A stretch of DNA of 23,049 nucleotides from CAZWDO01 sp964632485 [NCBI: uncultured bacterium] (GTDB lineage Bacteria; JAGOEH01), in the NCBI GenBank assembly GCA_964632485.1, contig CAZWDO010000037.1:1-23049 (forward strand), given 5' to 3'. The translations under genes and the position numbers were made by a program. This document shows positions 6,422 through 16,300 of this stretch, in pieces. Numbering within the stretch: position 1 is the first letter of the stretch; each line of letters opens with the position of its first letter. The notes under the pieces are model-generated. The model was not told the DNA's origin. It saw only the letters and a program-made list of their open reading frames with translations, and did no database searches.

Positions 6422-8497
6422 ATGAAGAAGAACAGTTTTTTTATAATTTTACTTGTTTTTATGCTTGCGAACGATATACAAATTCAAAGCCAAACTCTTT
6501 TTCAGAGTACTGCCGGACCTGAGGGAGGTACTTGCAGAGGCTTAATAACAGTTGATAATCAAATTTTTACCTCAATGCTTTATTCCGGTATTTACGCTTC
6601 TACTGATCGTGGAATGACATGGACAATTAAAAACCGCGGCATGGAAGGCAAAAGTACAATGGAAATCGCTCATTTTCAAGGCAGTCTATTAACAACTGTA
6701 TTTCAAATTGGAGTATATCGTTCCACAGATTTCGGCGATACCTGGAGTTTATCAAATAATGGTCTGCCTAATTACCAGATTATGTCGCTTTTTGCGACGA
6801 ATACAACAGTATTTACCGGCATATTTTTCAGTGGAGTCTATCGGTCAGCAAACGGTGGGCTGAGCTGGTCAAAAGCCAGCAATGGGATGAATGGGACGGA
6901 AACTATATATGAATTCGGTTTAAAAGGCGACACTCTTTTTGCATTGGGGTATTTAAAAATTTACCGTTCCGGCAATGACGGGAACCAATGGCAGCAAATT
7001 GGAACAGGACTGTCAAAAAGCCATTACCAATCCTTTATTGTGATCAATGACAAAATTATTATTGGCGCTTCAAATGGCATTGTGGTTTCTGAGGACAATG
7101 GAGATAATTGGACCGAACCCCATAACGAATTAGATGAATTGACAGTGCAATCATTATGGAAATTAAATTCCTATGTTTATGCCGGAACTTCTGCGGGTTG
7201 TTATCGATCTGACGATAATGCCGTATCCTGGACTCTAATTGATCATGACCTATGGAATAATAATATAATCAGTATAACTTCCATTGACACTACTTTATTG
7301 GTTGGAACAAATGGAAATGGCATATTCCGTTCTGAAAACAATGGCGATCTGTTTTTCGAATCAAACACCGGGATTGCTGGAACATTACTTACGGATATTG
7401 CATCACTTTCGGGAACATTATTTACTTCTACATGGTCATCGGGTTTATATCGCGCGACCGACCCGATCAGCAATTGGGAGCGCATTCCAACTCAAGCGAA
7501 TGAAGGTGAATTGCAATTTACCAATACGCTTGCTGCATTGGGCGGCAAATTATTTGCAGGAACCATTAATGGACTTTATGCATCGAATGATAACGGCAAC
7601 AACTGGTCTCAAGTTGATCTCGGGATAAATGATACCCGGGTTGACGACATTCTTATATCTGACGCCAATCTATATTTGCAAACAAGTGAAGGTTTTTTTT
7701 ATTCCGCCGATTCTGGATTGACTTGGAATGTTTCTGCGAATGGGTTATCATCAACGGATATTAGCGGAATCGCCATATCTCCGGATTATTATCATGCAAT
7801 AGTCGGCTATTCTGAAGTTTACAGAACAGATCAACCAGACGGAAGCTGGGTTTTAACAACAACGGGTCTCCCTGTATATCAGTACTATAATAATATTATC
7901 TTTTTTAACAATGCATTGTTCATAGGAACTTCCTATGGACTCTATCAATCAACTGATAATGGCTCTACCTGGAATTTAGCCGAATTTTTATATAAAGATA
8001 TCAGTTGCCTTAAAGTTGTCAATAATTATGCTTTCTTATCGCCTGAAGTCGGGGTCTTATATTATAGTAACGATGGAACTACCTGGACCCAATTAAATGA
8101 TTCCAGCATTAATTATTCCATAACTTCCGTGGAAATCTTTGATAATTACTTATATATCGCAACGAATGGGGCGGGATTATGGCGTATGTCGATGGCTAAT
8201 TTATCGTCAATCGAAGATAATAATAGTATTACTGATCACTATCGTCTATATCAAAATTATCCTAACCCATTCAATCATTCAAGTAAAATAAACTACTTTA
8301 TCCAAAAAGGCGGATTAGTTAGGATTACGGTTTTCGATATACTCGGAAAGGAGATTGGAACGCTGGTCAATGAAGAAAAAAGCCCGGGATTTCATCAAGT
8401 TGAATTTTCCGGAGAGAATTTGCCAACCGGCATTTATTTCTATAAAATGGAAATTAATGATTATTCAGGCAAAAATAAATTATTGCTGGTAAAGTAA
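6422..8497 (+). CDS. Secreted Asp-box beta-propeller protein with T9SS sorting domain
   Basis: 691 residues, with an N-terminal signal peptide (hydrophobic FFIILLVFMLAND). The body is about 13 repeats of the BNR/Asp-box type, S-x-D-x-G-x-x-W, for example YASTDRGMTWT, YRSTDFGDTWS, YQSTDNGSTWN and YYSNDGTTWT. These build sortilin/VPS10-like or exo-alpha-sialidase-like beta-propellers. Residues about 608-691 are a type A T9SS C-terminal domain (YQNYPNPFN ... VFDILGKEIGTLVNE ... LPTGIYFYKM ... KLLLVK). The protein should therefore cross the inner membrane by Sec and the outer membrane by the T9SS, and be anchored or released at the surface. No catalytic sialidase residues are recognised, so a binding or structural role is more likely. 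The gene is visibly AT-richer than the secreted-protein genes at 1-2811 and 13310-16573, suggesting a different origin. It has its own promoter and stands alone. Confidence 0.9.
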   Translation: MKKNSFFIILLVFMLANDIQIQSQTLFQSTAGPEGGTCRGLITVDNQIFTSMLYSGIYASTDRGMTWTIKNRGMEGKSTMEIAHFQGSLLTTVFQIGVYRSTDFGDTWSLSNNGLPNYQIMSLFATNTTVFTGIFFSGVYRSANGGLSWSKASNGMNGTETIYEFGLKGDTLFALGYLKIYRSGNDGNQWQQIGTGLSKSHYQSFIVINDKIIIGASNGIVVSEDNGDNWTEPHNELDELTVQSLWKLNSYVYAGTSAGCYRSDDNAVSWTLIDHDLWNNNIISITSIDTTLLVGTNGNGIFRSENNGDLFFESNTGIAGTLLTDIASLSGTLFTSTWSSGLYRATDPISNWERIPTQANEGELQFTNTLAALGGKLFAGTINGLYASNDNGNNWSQVDLGINDTRVDDILISDANLYLQTSEGFFYSADSGLTWNVSANGLSSTDISGIAISPDYYHAIVGYSEVYRTDQPDGSWVLTTTGLPVYQYYNNIIFFNNALFIGTSYGLYQSTDNGSTWNLAEFLYKDISCLKVVNNYAFLSPEVGVLYYSNDGTTWTQLNDSSINYSITSVEIFDNYLYIATNGAGLWRMSMANLSSIEDNNSITDHYRLYQNYPNPFNHSSKINYFIQKGGLVRITVFDILGKEIGTLVNEEKSPGFHQVEFSGENLPTGIYFYKMEINDYSGKNKLLLVK

Positions 8498-8946
8498 ATA
8501 TCAGTCACATTTAGCAGTTTATTAATATACCTAAACTGAAATTAAACAGATTTTTTTAGCCAATTATATATGTTATTAATAGAAAATAATTTGAATCTCT
8601 TTTTCATGCCTTATTGGCGCAGCAACCGTTCAAATGAGATTTGGCATATCTTATATCAAAATGAGCCCCAGATATCAGTAGAATCATGACAGTTGAATTT
8701 GGGCCAGTTCAATACCCGTTGATTTACCCCATCCAATGATGCGCTATATTTTTCATTGGCGTTTAATGAGTCAACTGGCAGATTCAATTCTTTATGACGA
8801 AACTCATGATTAACGCCATATACTCGCGGCTGAAAACGAAAATCCTGTTAAAATAACCCCATCCCCAGCAAAATAAAGTAAAGATTTAGTAAAAATTTTT
8901 CTGCGAAAAGGACTGGCAGGATCGGGGCAAAACTATGCGAAAAAAC
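8498..8946. other. AT-rich intergenic region holding a possible coding relic
   Basis: The stretch separates two plus-strand genes. A weak inverted repeat, CAGTTT...AAACTG, follows the stop at 8497, with a T-run about 12 bases further on; it is not a convincing terminator. A minus-strand open fragment lies at 8656-8847 and is listed separately. Nothing else is recognised. Confidence 0.4.
8656..8847 (-). pseudogene. Unidentified coding relic
   Basis: A 63-codon minus-strand open stretch bounded by TAA (8850-8848) upstream and ending at TGA (8658-8656), with no ATG start. The translation (FRFQPRVYGVNHEFRHKE ... YSASLDGVNQRVLNWPKF ... STDIWGSF) has the composition of a genuine folded protein, not the low-complexity look of a shadow frame. 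It may be the remaining C-terminus of a lost gene. I do not recognise the family. Confidence 0.3.
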
Positions 8947-8974
8947 TTGCATAATTGGAATATTATAGTATATT
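8947..8974 (+). promoter_or_regulatory. Promoter of the kinase transcription unit
   Basis: TTGCAT (8947-8952), a 16-base spacer and TATATT (8969-8974). The same TTGCAT-16-TATATT arrangement precedes the ATPase gene at 20197. The first ATG (8982) lies seven bases after the -10, so transcription would start at or next to that codon. Confidence 0.6.
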
Positions 8975-8981
8975 AAGAGAA

Positions 8982-9086
8982 ATGAAAAACAAGAAAACAA
9001 TTCGATTCGGTTTTCTAATGCAGGATAAATTTTTAACTAAAGAAGACTTGCGGCGCGAGTTGACTACTTTTGCATATTTAGAATAA
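8982..9086 (+). CDS. Small 34-residue ORF ahead of the kinase
   Basis: ATG 8982 to TAA 9086, encoding MKNKKTIRFGFLMQDKF..., a basic start followed by KEDLRRELTTFAYLE. It starts about where the promoter at 8947-8974 would begin transcription, and ends 20 bases before the kinase start, so it would be read from a leaderless message. It could be a leader peptide coupled to kinase translation, a small regulator or chance. No homologue recognised. Confidence 0.35.
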   Translation: MKNKKTIRFGFLMQDKFLTKEDLRRELTTFAYLE

Positions 9087-9106
9087 CAAAAGGAAAGCTT
9101 ACTTCT

Positions 9107-12064
9107 ATGGAACCAAAAACCATTTTGCTGGTGGAGGATGAAGCGATCATCGCCATGGCACAGTCCATTGTAATTCGGAAGTTCGGTTACAATGTCGTTA
9201 TTGCGCATAGCGGCCTACAAGCCGTGAAAGCTGTTGAGGAAAATCCATCGATAAAACTAATATTGATGGATATCGATCTTGGAGAAGGAATTGACGGGAC
9301 TGAAGCGGCCCAGCGCATTCTGGCCCTGAGGCAATTGCCCATTCTATTTTTGACCTCCCATGCCGAAGAAGAGTATGTGGAACGAGTGAAAAAAATTACC
9401 CGCTATGGCTATGTCATCAAAAATTCCGGCGAGTTTGTGTTGCATTCCGCCATTGAAATGGCCTTTGAGCTTTATACACTCTATTCGCAGGCGCGGGAAA
9501 ATGAATTCCGGTTTCGCCAGATTTATGAAAACGTTAAGGTGGGTATTGCCCAAATATCGCTCGATTTTAAGGTCATGGCAGCAAATGAAAAGTACTGTGC
9601 GATGTTAGGATATTCCGAAGCGGAACTCATTGGCCATCATTTGCGTGATTTTACTCATCCCGAAACCCTTAAGGAAAACTTCGAAAAGCAGCAGGCGCTT
9701 GCGAATGGCGAGATCGAACACTACCACATGGAAAAAAAATTTATCCATAAAGACGGCTATACTATTGTGGGTTTGCTTGATGCCAACTTGATTCGCGACA
9801 TTTCCGGTCATCCCAGCTATTTTTTGGGAAGTGTAGTCGATATTAGCGAACAGAAAGAATCAAGGCTGAAGCTGCAAAAACAAAATGAAGAACTGTTTGC
9901 TGCATTTGAAGAACTGGCGCTACACGATCAGGAGATCAAAACGCTGGAAAATGAGCGATTTCGGACAGCAAACACCCTGAAGGCGTTGATCCAAAGTTCT
10001 CCCAATCTGATTGCTATCTTCGACAGTCAGGGATTCTACCATTATATTTCGGAATCAATGGCAGTTTTGTACGGGAAAAAACTGGAAGAAATCGAAGGAC
10101 GAAGCATCCATGAATTCATGCCGCTTTCCATAATCGACGACCACCTGAAAATTGTTGAAATTTTGAAAGAAAATCCCACTCCCTATCATAAAATGGATTT
10201 ATTGACAATGGAGACCGGCACGAAATTCATCGAATCAACTCTTTTTCCCGTCTCGGGGGGGAATGAGCAACCGGAGCTGTTCGGACTGATCGGAATCGAT
10301 GTAACGCGCCAAGTACAGGCCACCCAGGCATTGGAGGATGAAAAGAGGCACATGGACTCCATTCTCTCCTCGCTTGATACAGGTTTATCCCTGATTCGCC
10401 AGGACCTTAGCGTTGCCTGGGTCAATTCCAAAATTCGTGATATGTTTCCCGATGATGATCCGATTGGGACAAAATGCTATCGCTTTTATGAAAATAGATC
10501 AGAACCATGCCCGAATTGCGGCACGATCCAGGCTTTTAAAACAAGACTCAAGCATGAAACGGATCGTTATAATGAACAAACCAAAAGCTGGTACCATGTG
10601 GTATCCATGCCGATATTCAATCCCAATGGCACAATTGAGCATGTGCTGGAGAGCATTACAGACATTACGAAGCGAAAAAAAATGGAGCAGGAACTGGAAA
10701 TGGAACGCAGGCGGCTGGCCTATGTACTCGAGGGAACACATGTCGGAAGCTGGGAGTGGAACGTGCAAACCGGTGAGACCCGCTTCAATGAGAGATGGGC
10801 AGAAATAATCGGCTATTCATTGCAAGAGCTGGAGCCTTTGTCGGTTCAGACCTGGTTGGCGCATTGCCATCCGGAGGATTTAAAATGTTCCGAGGTCGCA
10901 TTGCAAAAGCATTTTTTGGGCGAAAGTGAACGGTATGAATACGAAGTTCGAATGCGTCATCGCGATGGCCACTGGGTATGGGTTCTTGATCGCGGCAAGG
11001 TCATGGAATGGTCCGAAAACGGGCAACCGCTATTGATGGCGGGCACTCATCAGGATATCAGCGAACGAAAAAAAATGGAAGCTGAACTGGACAAGCAACA
11101 ACGGTTTTTTCGATCCATACTGGATACCACCCAGGATGGATTCTGGATCGTGAATATGGAGGGACGGTTCATCGATGTCAATGAGGCATATTTGACCATG
11201 TCCGGCTATACCCGAGAAGAATTTCTCAATATGAAAATACCCGATGTCAATTTCCAGGAAAAACCTGAGGAAACCACGGAACGGATGCGGCGAATGAGGG
11301 AAAATGGATATGAAAAATTTGAAGTCAGGCATCGCCGTAAGGATGGTACTGTCTTCGATGTTGAAATCTCCGGGAATTATATTAGTCAACCTGAGTCATG
11401 TTTTATCTGTTTTTGCCGGGATGTGAGCGATCGAAACCAAACGGAGCGGATGCTGGCGCAAAATGTCAGAGAAAAAGAAGCTATGCTACATGAATTTCAG
11501 CACCGGGTGAAAAACAGCTTCAACATGATTATCGCTTTGCATTACCTGAAACAATCTGCGACATTATCCGGGGAATCGACCCAAATTCTAAAAGACTTGA
11601 CCGCTCGCATCCAGTCCATCGCGGATTTATATACCTTATTGAACCAGTCAAACCAGTACCAGGAAATCAATCTGAATTCTTATTTCCGAATGATCATCGA
11701 TTCCATATTGCAGTTACGGGATAATATCGTATGCGAACATACTCTTGAAGCGATTATAGTCTCGACCCATTTCGCAGCGACTTTGGGGATGATTTTGACG
11801 GAACTGTTGACCAATGCGCTAAAATATGCCTTTCCCGATGGAAAGCGGGGGAAAATTGCAGTTGTTTTAGAACGTAATAGTTCAGAGCGAATTGATCTGC
11901 GGATAGAAGATGACGGAATGGGATTGCCCGAAGGGTTTAAACTCGAAACGTCAGCCGGAATGGGGCTGGAGCTGGTCCAGTCCATGGTCAATCAGTTGAG
12001 GGGCAAATTGACGGTTTCTTCAGAAACGGGCGTTCACTATCGAATCGAGATTCCGATTTCGTAA
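9107..12064 (+). CDS. Hybrid sensor kinase: REC, five PAS domains, HisKA_2/HATPase
   Basis: 985 residues; AAAAGGAAAG lies upstream. An N-terminal receiver domain covers about 1-125: acidic pair in VEDE (10-11), phospho-acceptor D55 in LMDIDLG, T in LTSHAEE, K in YVIKNSGE. Five PAS domains follow at about 134-250, 290-410, 415-525, 537-660 and 667-785, with a coiled coil between the first two. The third holds C468-PN-C471, a possible metal or redox site. The fourth and fifth are the PAC-rich type (RMRHRDGHWVWV, RHRRKDGTVFDVE). The kinase core is of the HisKA_2/HWE class: EFQHRVKNS with His799, N box LTELLTNALKYAF, G boxes EDDGMGLPE and AGMGLELV. No membrane segment is present, so it is a cytoplasmic sensor, probably receiving phosphate from another kinase on D55 or being modulated by it. 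The output partner is not in the window. All catalytic motifs look intact, unlike the kinase fragments at 3877-4200 and 21183-21551. Confidence 0.93.
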   Translation: MEPKTILLVEDEAIIAMAQSIVIRKFGYNVVIAHSGLQAVKAVEENPSIKLILMDIDLGEGIDGTEAAQRILALRQLPILFLTSHAEEEYVERVKKITRYGYVIKNSGEFVLHSAIEMAFELYTLYSQARENEFRFRQIYENVKVGIAQISLDFKVMAANEKYCAMLGYSEAELIGHHLRDFTHPETLKENFEKQQALANGEIEHYHMEKKFIHKDGYTIVGLLDANLIRDISGHPSYFLGSVVDISEQKESRLKLQKQNEELFAAFEELALHDQEIKTLENERFRTANTLKALIQSSPNLIAIFDSQGFYHYISESMAVLYGKKLEEIEGRSIHEFMPLSIIDDHLKIVEILKENPTPYHKMDLLTMETGTKFIESTLFPVSGGNEQPELFGLIGIDVTRQVQATQALEDEKRHMDSILSSLDTGLSLIRQDLSVAWVNSKIRDMFPDDDPIGTKCYRFYENRSEPCPNCGTIQAFKTRLKHETDRYNEQTKSWYHVVSMPIFNPNGTIEHVLESITDITKRKKMEQELEMERRRLAYVLEGTHVGSWEWNVQTGETRFNERWAEIIGYSLQELEPLSVQTWLAHCHPEDLKCSEVALQKHFLGESERYEYEVRMRHRDGHWVWVLDRGKVMEWSENGQPLLMAGTHQDISERKKMEAELDKQQRFFRSILDTTQDGFWIVNMEGRFIDVNEAYLTMSGYTREEFLNMKIPDVNFQEKPEETTERMRRMRENGYEKFEVRHRRKDGTVFDVEISGNYISQPESCFICFCRDVSDRNQTERMLAQNVREKEAMLHEFQHRVKNSFNMIIALHYLKQSATLSGESTQILKDLTARIQSIADLYTLLNQSNQYQEINLNSYFRMIIDSILQLRDNIVCEHTLEAIIVSTHFAATLGMILTELLTNALKYAFPDGKRGKIAVVLERNSSERIDLRIEDDGMGLPEGFKLETSAGMGLELVQSMVNQLRGKLTVSSETGVHYRIEIPIS

Positions 12065-12151
12065 ACGCAAGAAGATTTTGAATCCGAATTCCTCAGCATA
12101 CTATAGACTATAGGCGCCCAATCACCTTTCTTCCCAAACCAGTTTCCGCTG

Positions 12152-12448
12152 CTATTCAAATAGCCGCCAATACCAGCGCACCTGCTTGTTCTCGCGCTGC
12201 ATGTCCTTTATCTCGTCCTCGCATAACTCTTTGATGTCGTAGTAACTCTTAAAATGTTCTGCTTTCAATCTGGCTTTGAATTTTTCCTTCAATGCGGCTT
12301 CAATTTCAACATCATAGCCGGCTTCAGCCCAGGCTTCCAGTTCGAAAAACAGATTGATAGCTTCTGATAAATCCATTTGACTGTCGAAATTTATATCAGC
12401 CCAATCAATTAAATCATTCAGTTTTTCGAAGAAATCGCCTATTTTCAT
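12152..12448 (-). CDS. Small acidic hypothetical protein, possibly an immunity protein
   Basis: 98 residues from ATG 12448, which has AGGAG seven bases upstream; the longer in-frame start at 12499 has no such site and overlaps the preceding relic. The sequence is acidic and all-helical in appearance (MKIGDFFEKLNDLIDWADIN ... EAINLFFELEAWAEAGYDVE), with a charged C-terminal half (ELCEDEIKDMQREN) ending WYWRLFE. No signal peptide. It starts 28 bases after the end of the broken ORF at 12477-12719. Small acidic cytosolic proteins directly behind a toxin-like ORF are often immunity proteins, but this is inference from position only. Confidence 0.65.
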   Translation of the reverse strand: MKIGDFFEKLNDLIDWADINFDSQMDLSEAINLFFELEAWAEAGYDVEIEAALKEKFKARLKAEHFKSYYDIKELCEDEIKDMQRENKQVRWYWRLFE

Positions 12449-12476
12449 TAAAAAGCTCCTGTGTCTTAATTTTTTA

Positions 12477-12719
12477 CTATCCTTTTTCAGACATGCCATG
12501 ATGCTGGACGATCCGGAATCCTTCCTCCACGATCGTCACGCGCTGGCCGTCCCAAAACAGATACTGCGCCGCCTACCGCGCGATATGGCCGTTTTTGTCT
12601 TTTCCCTGATAGACCGTCACGGCCTGCTCTTTCGCGTTGCGGATCGTCTCGTTCCGGCTGGTTATCATGCGAACCGCTACGTAATCCTTCTTGATAAATC
12701 CCACTATTGGATTGTAAAA
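12477..12719 (-). pseudogene. C-terminal fragment of an uncharacterised protein with an internal stop
   Basis: The minus frame reads FYNPIVGFIKKDYVAVRM..., then NAKEQAVTVYQGKDKNGH, a TAG at 12575-12573, then AAQYLFWDGQRVTIVEEG and FRIVQHHGMSEKG ending at TAG 12479-12477. A single TGG-to-TAG change would explain the internal stop. It joins the propeller relic upstream. The compact, well-behaved C-terminus followed by a small acidic gene is reminiscent of a toxin tip followed by immunity, but I do not recognise the domain. Confidence 0.45.
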
Positions 12720-13269
12720 TCAGGAGGCAGCGGGGCATTCAAGGGTTGGCTTAAATTGACGAACAGATCATTCTCAGGCTCGAAGCGATAGAGATAAGCG
12801 GTGTCCGAATCGAGATTCCATTATCCGTTAATACCCAAATATTCAGGTTCTGATCCCTGAAAATGGAATTAACCTTCAGTATTTCAAACTCTGGCATTCT
12901 CCTGGATATGAGCGTTCCATTCCGTTCAAGCGTCATGCAGTAGATTCCCTGATGCCAGGCTCCCGCTCAAAATTCGGAAGCGCTGAATTGATACAGTCAC
13001 GATATCCGCAGATTTGGAGCATTTTGGATCACTTTATTCACTTTAAAATTACCATCGATCTCAACGTGATATACTCCCCTGTCGGAACCTATCCAGAGAT
13101 GTCGCAGATCGGGAACCAACAACGAATAGGCTCTTGCGATCCCGAGGGGAAGTCCGGTCTCGGCTAAACGATCATGGGTTTCATCAAAGTAATGACAATA
13201 TCCGTTGGATGAAACGGTGTAAATGACGTCATCGCTTGTCAAGTTATTATTTTTCCCATGTTTTATGAG
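12704..13269 (-). pseudogene. Reg_prop-type beta-propeller relic
   Basis: Fragments in two minus frames show the repeat of two-component-regulator propellers: GKNNNLTSDDVIYTV, then LLVPDLRHLWIGSDRGVYHV, then IFRDQNLNIWVLTDNGISI, then after a frameshift near 12820 DTAYLYRFEPENDLFVNLSQ. Two stops lie between 12936 and 12999. Such propellers normally form the periplasmic sensor of large hybrid kinases in the FCB group. Here no membrane segment or kinase remains. It starts about 40 bases after the T9SS-tail gene ending at 13310. Confidence 0.6.
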
Positions 13270-13309
13270 TCAAATAGCAAACTCACTCATGCAAAATCCC
13301 GATTTTTCA

Positions 13310-16300
13310 TCAATTCAGCAACAAGACCTTTTTAACCCGGACCGAACCATTCGCACTCGCCTTAATCACATAAACCCCGGAACTCAAGCGACTGCCCCGA
13401 CTATCGGTTCCGTTCCAGACAAGCGTATGATTGCCCGCATTCACATGCTTCAACCCGATTGTAGCGACCCCTTGGCCATTGCAATTATATATTTCAAAAG
13501 TCACGTCTCCCGGGTTACTCAAATAGTATGGCAAGGTCGTGTGGGAGCGGAAGGGATTGGGATAGGGAGCGAAGAGCTGGAAATCCGCCATGGCCGCGCC
13601 CCGCTCGACGATGGCGCTGGCTAAGACTCGCAGGGTCGTATCCGCGGTTATGCCCTCCAGAGTGCCCGAATGCACATGGACCTCATATTCGGCGCTCGAT
13701 TCGAGATGGGTCATATAGACGCAATGATTTACCGTCAACACCCCGCGACTCGCCGTGATCGTGTCAGGCTCGGATTCTCCTGATTTCCAATAATCGATAA
13801 AGGAAGAAGCGAGATGATCGGTCGTCCATTCAATTCTGAGAATTCCGGCCGTGTCTTCAATGGCTGAGGGGCCTTCAACGATATGGAGAAGTTGCTGATC
13901 GCCGGTGGTAGCGGTGACCAGGGAATCCATCGCATTTTCGAACACTGGCCGTTCCCTGAAATCGTAGCCGGAAATTGCAAAATAGTACGGGTTGGATTGT
14001 TGCAGGTTATCAAAAACGATCAGATGATCGCGGGTGAGAGCCGATTCATAGAAATAATCCCCGGGGCTCAAAGCATTGAAAAGCGACAAACGGGAGCGAG
14101 AATCGCAGGCGGCATCGGTGTTCCAGGCTATCGCCGCATATTCGGCGGAAACAAATGTCTCGACCGGACCGAGGAGATGGGCTGCGCTGGGTTGATAGGC
14201 GGACAAAGTGTAAAAGCTGAGTTCAGCCGGATTTTCGACATTGTTGCCGGCCAGGTCGATAACGTTGACACGTGCTGTATAGACACACGCCGGTTCGAGT
14301 CGAGTGAGGAAAACCGTTGGTCGATAATAGTAATCGGGAATTTCCAGATTGGCGATCAACCGGTTCTCGGCCGTACGCACCTCGATGGTGAAGCGTCCGG
14401 GTTCATCCAATTCCCATTGCAGCGCCGCCGCCGAATCATAGACAGCCAGCAGAGAGGGCCGGACAACGAACACCGGGGGTAGGACATCCGCGTTGGTGGA
14501 AGTGGTGAAGCCGTTGTTCCCGCTGCCGGCGGCGGCAAGGCGCGCGGACCTGCCCGGCAGCTCCAAGCCGATTTTGCTCATCAGCGATGGCTCTCCGTTC
14601 CAATCATATCGGTTACCGGCTTTATCCGTCAAAGTCAGAGTAAACCGATAAAACACACCCGATTGCAGACCGCTCAGGAGAAATTGATGTTCCTTGAGAT
14701 AATCGGGCTGAAAAAATGTATCAATGGCAATCTCCTCAGCTCCCTGAAATAAATGGAGAACGCTTTGGCATCCTTCATTGGCCGTGAAACTGACAAGCGA
14801 TCCCGCATGGGAGACGGAAACGAACGGCCCGGCCACCAGGATTGGCGCGATCCGGTCCACAGCCATACGGGTCTGCACCGAATAGATAATATCCGCATAA
14901 TAGTCTTCCGGGGGATCGATGGCGCGGGCGCCAAGCTGATACTCGCAGGCGGTTCCGGGGGGAAGCCCGCTGAACGAAAAGGCATGCTCCATTCCGGGCA
15001 GGGTATCGACGGCAACGACGGTATCCCCTCCTGGGGAATAAAGGCGGCACAGCCCTAAAACCGGCTGATCCGTGCCGACCGCAAGCAGAAAATCCGTATC
15101 GCCGACGTACAGATGGCGCGGTTTGCCGGAGAGTTGAAATTTTTTTTCGATAACGCGGTACAAGGTTTGAAACGCATAAATAACGCTGGCGCCCCCTATG
15201 GAATCATCAGCGTACCAAAAAATGCGATAAAAATATTGAGTCTCGGCTATCAAACCCGATAGAGACGCCTGGTAATCAGTCTCATTCAGCGAGGCAACAG
15301 GCGCGCTCGTCCAATTTTGCCGGTCCATGGAATAGAAAAGCGAACAAGGCGCGGGGGTTTTCATCGACCATTCGATGACGGCGCTGGTATCGGCGATATA
15401 GATCGCCGCCGGGTTGCGAGAAAAATTATCGAAAAAGTAAACTTCCTTGGCGACAGCGCTGGTTTCCAATCCATCCTTTACGGCGATAGCCTTGATAGTG
15501 GTCTGGGTATTGATCATGAATGGCGCGGAATAGGGAGGGGAATCAATGGTTGGATCGCTGCCGTCGGTCGTGTAATGAATAGCGGCCCCCTCGGTTATGG
15601 TCTCGATGCTCACGGTTAAAGCGCTGGTGTAGCTCCTACCCGGGGGACTGATGCGGGGGACGGCCGCTTTTTCGCCAAATCCGTTCAATTTCCATATTTT
15701 GCCATCGCCAATAGTAGTGATGAAGATGCGGTTGTCCCGGTCCATCGTCACGGAAAACGGCCATTTCAGCTCCTCTATCGCGGAAATCACCTTCGGGGCA
15801 AGCACGTCGATCAGCAGCATCTGATCGGAAATATCGTGACCAGTGATGATCTCCGTCGAGAGAATATATCCGTTGGGCAGCCGCACAATATCCCCCAGGC
15901 TGGCAACCGGCTGATCCTGAACGTGGAGGTCTGTCACGACCCCGTTTGTCAAATCAATTTGTCGGAGGGAATGATCGCTCAGATGGGCGACCAGCAACTG
16001 TTGCCTGGAAGGATGATAGGACAAGCCGTAGGGGCCATTGCCCACGGAATACTCAGCCAGAATCTCACCGGTGGCCGCGCTCATCTTGAAAACCCTGGAT
16101 CCGGCGCCCCAACTGGCGCTATAGTCGAACTCACTGACGTACAAGGTATCGGCGGTTCCCATTTCAATATCGCCCGGCAGAAAACCCAGAGAATCGGCCA
16201 AGACGCTGACTAGTTGAGTGACAAGATTATAGCGCAGAATCGCGCCCAGGTTACAGGAAATCAGCAAATTCCCCTCCGCGTCCCAGGCAAGGCCCACGGG

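Noticed and set aside
13883-14482. Plus-strand open frame of 199 codons and several neighbours between 13223 and 16411
   Set aside because: All are antisense to the 1087-residue T9SS-tail gene and lack ribosome sites or domains.
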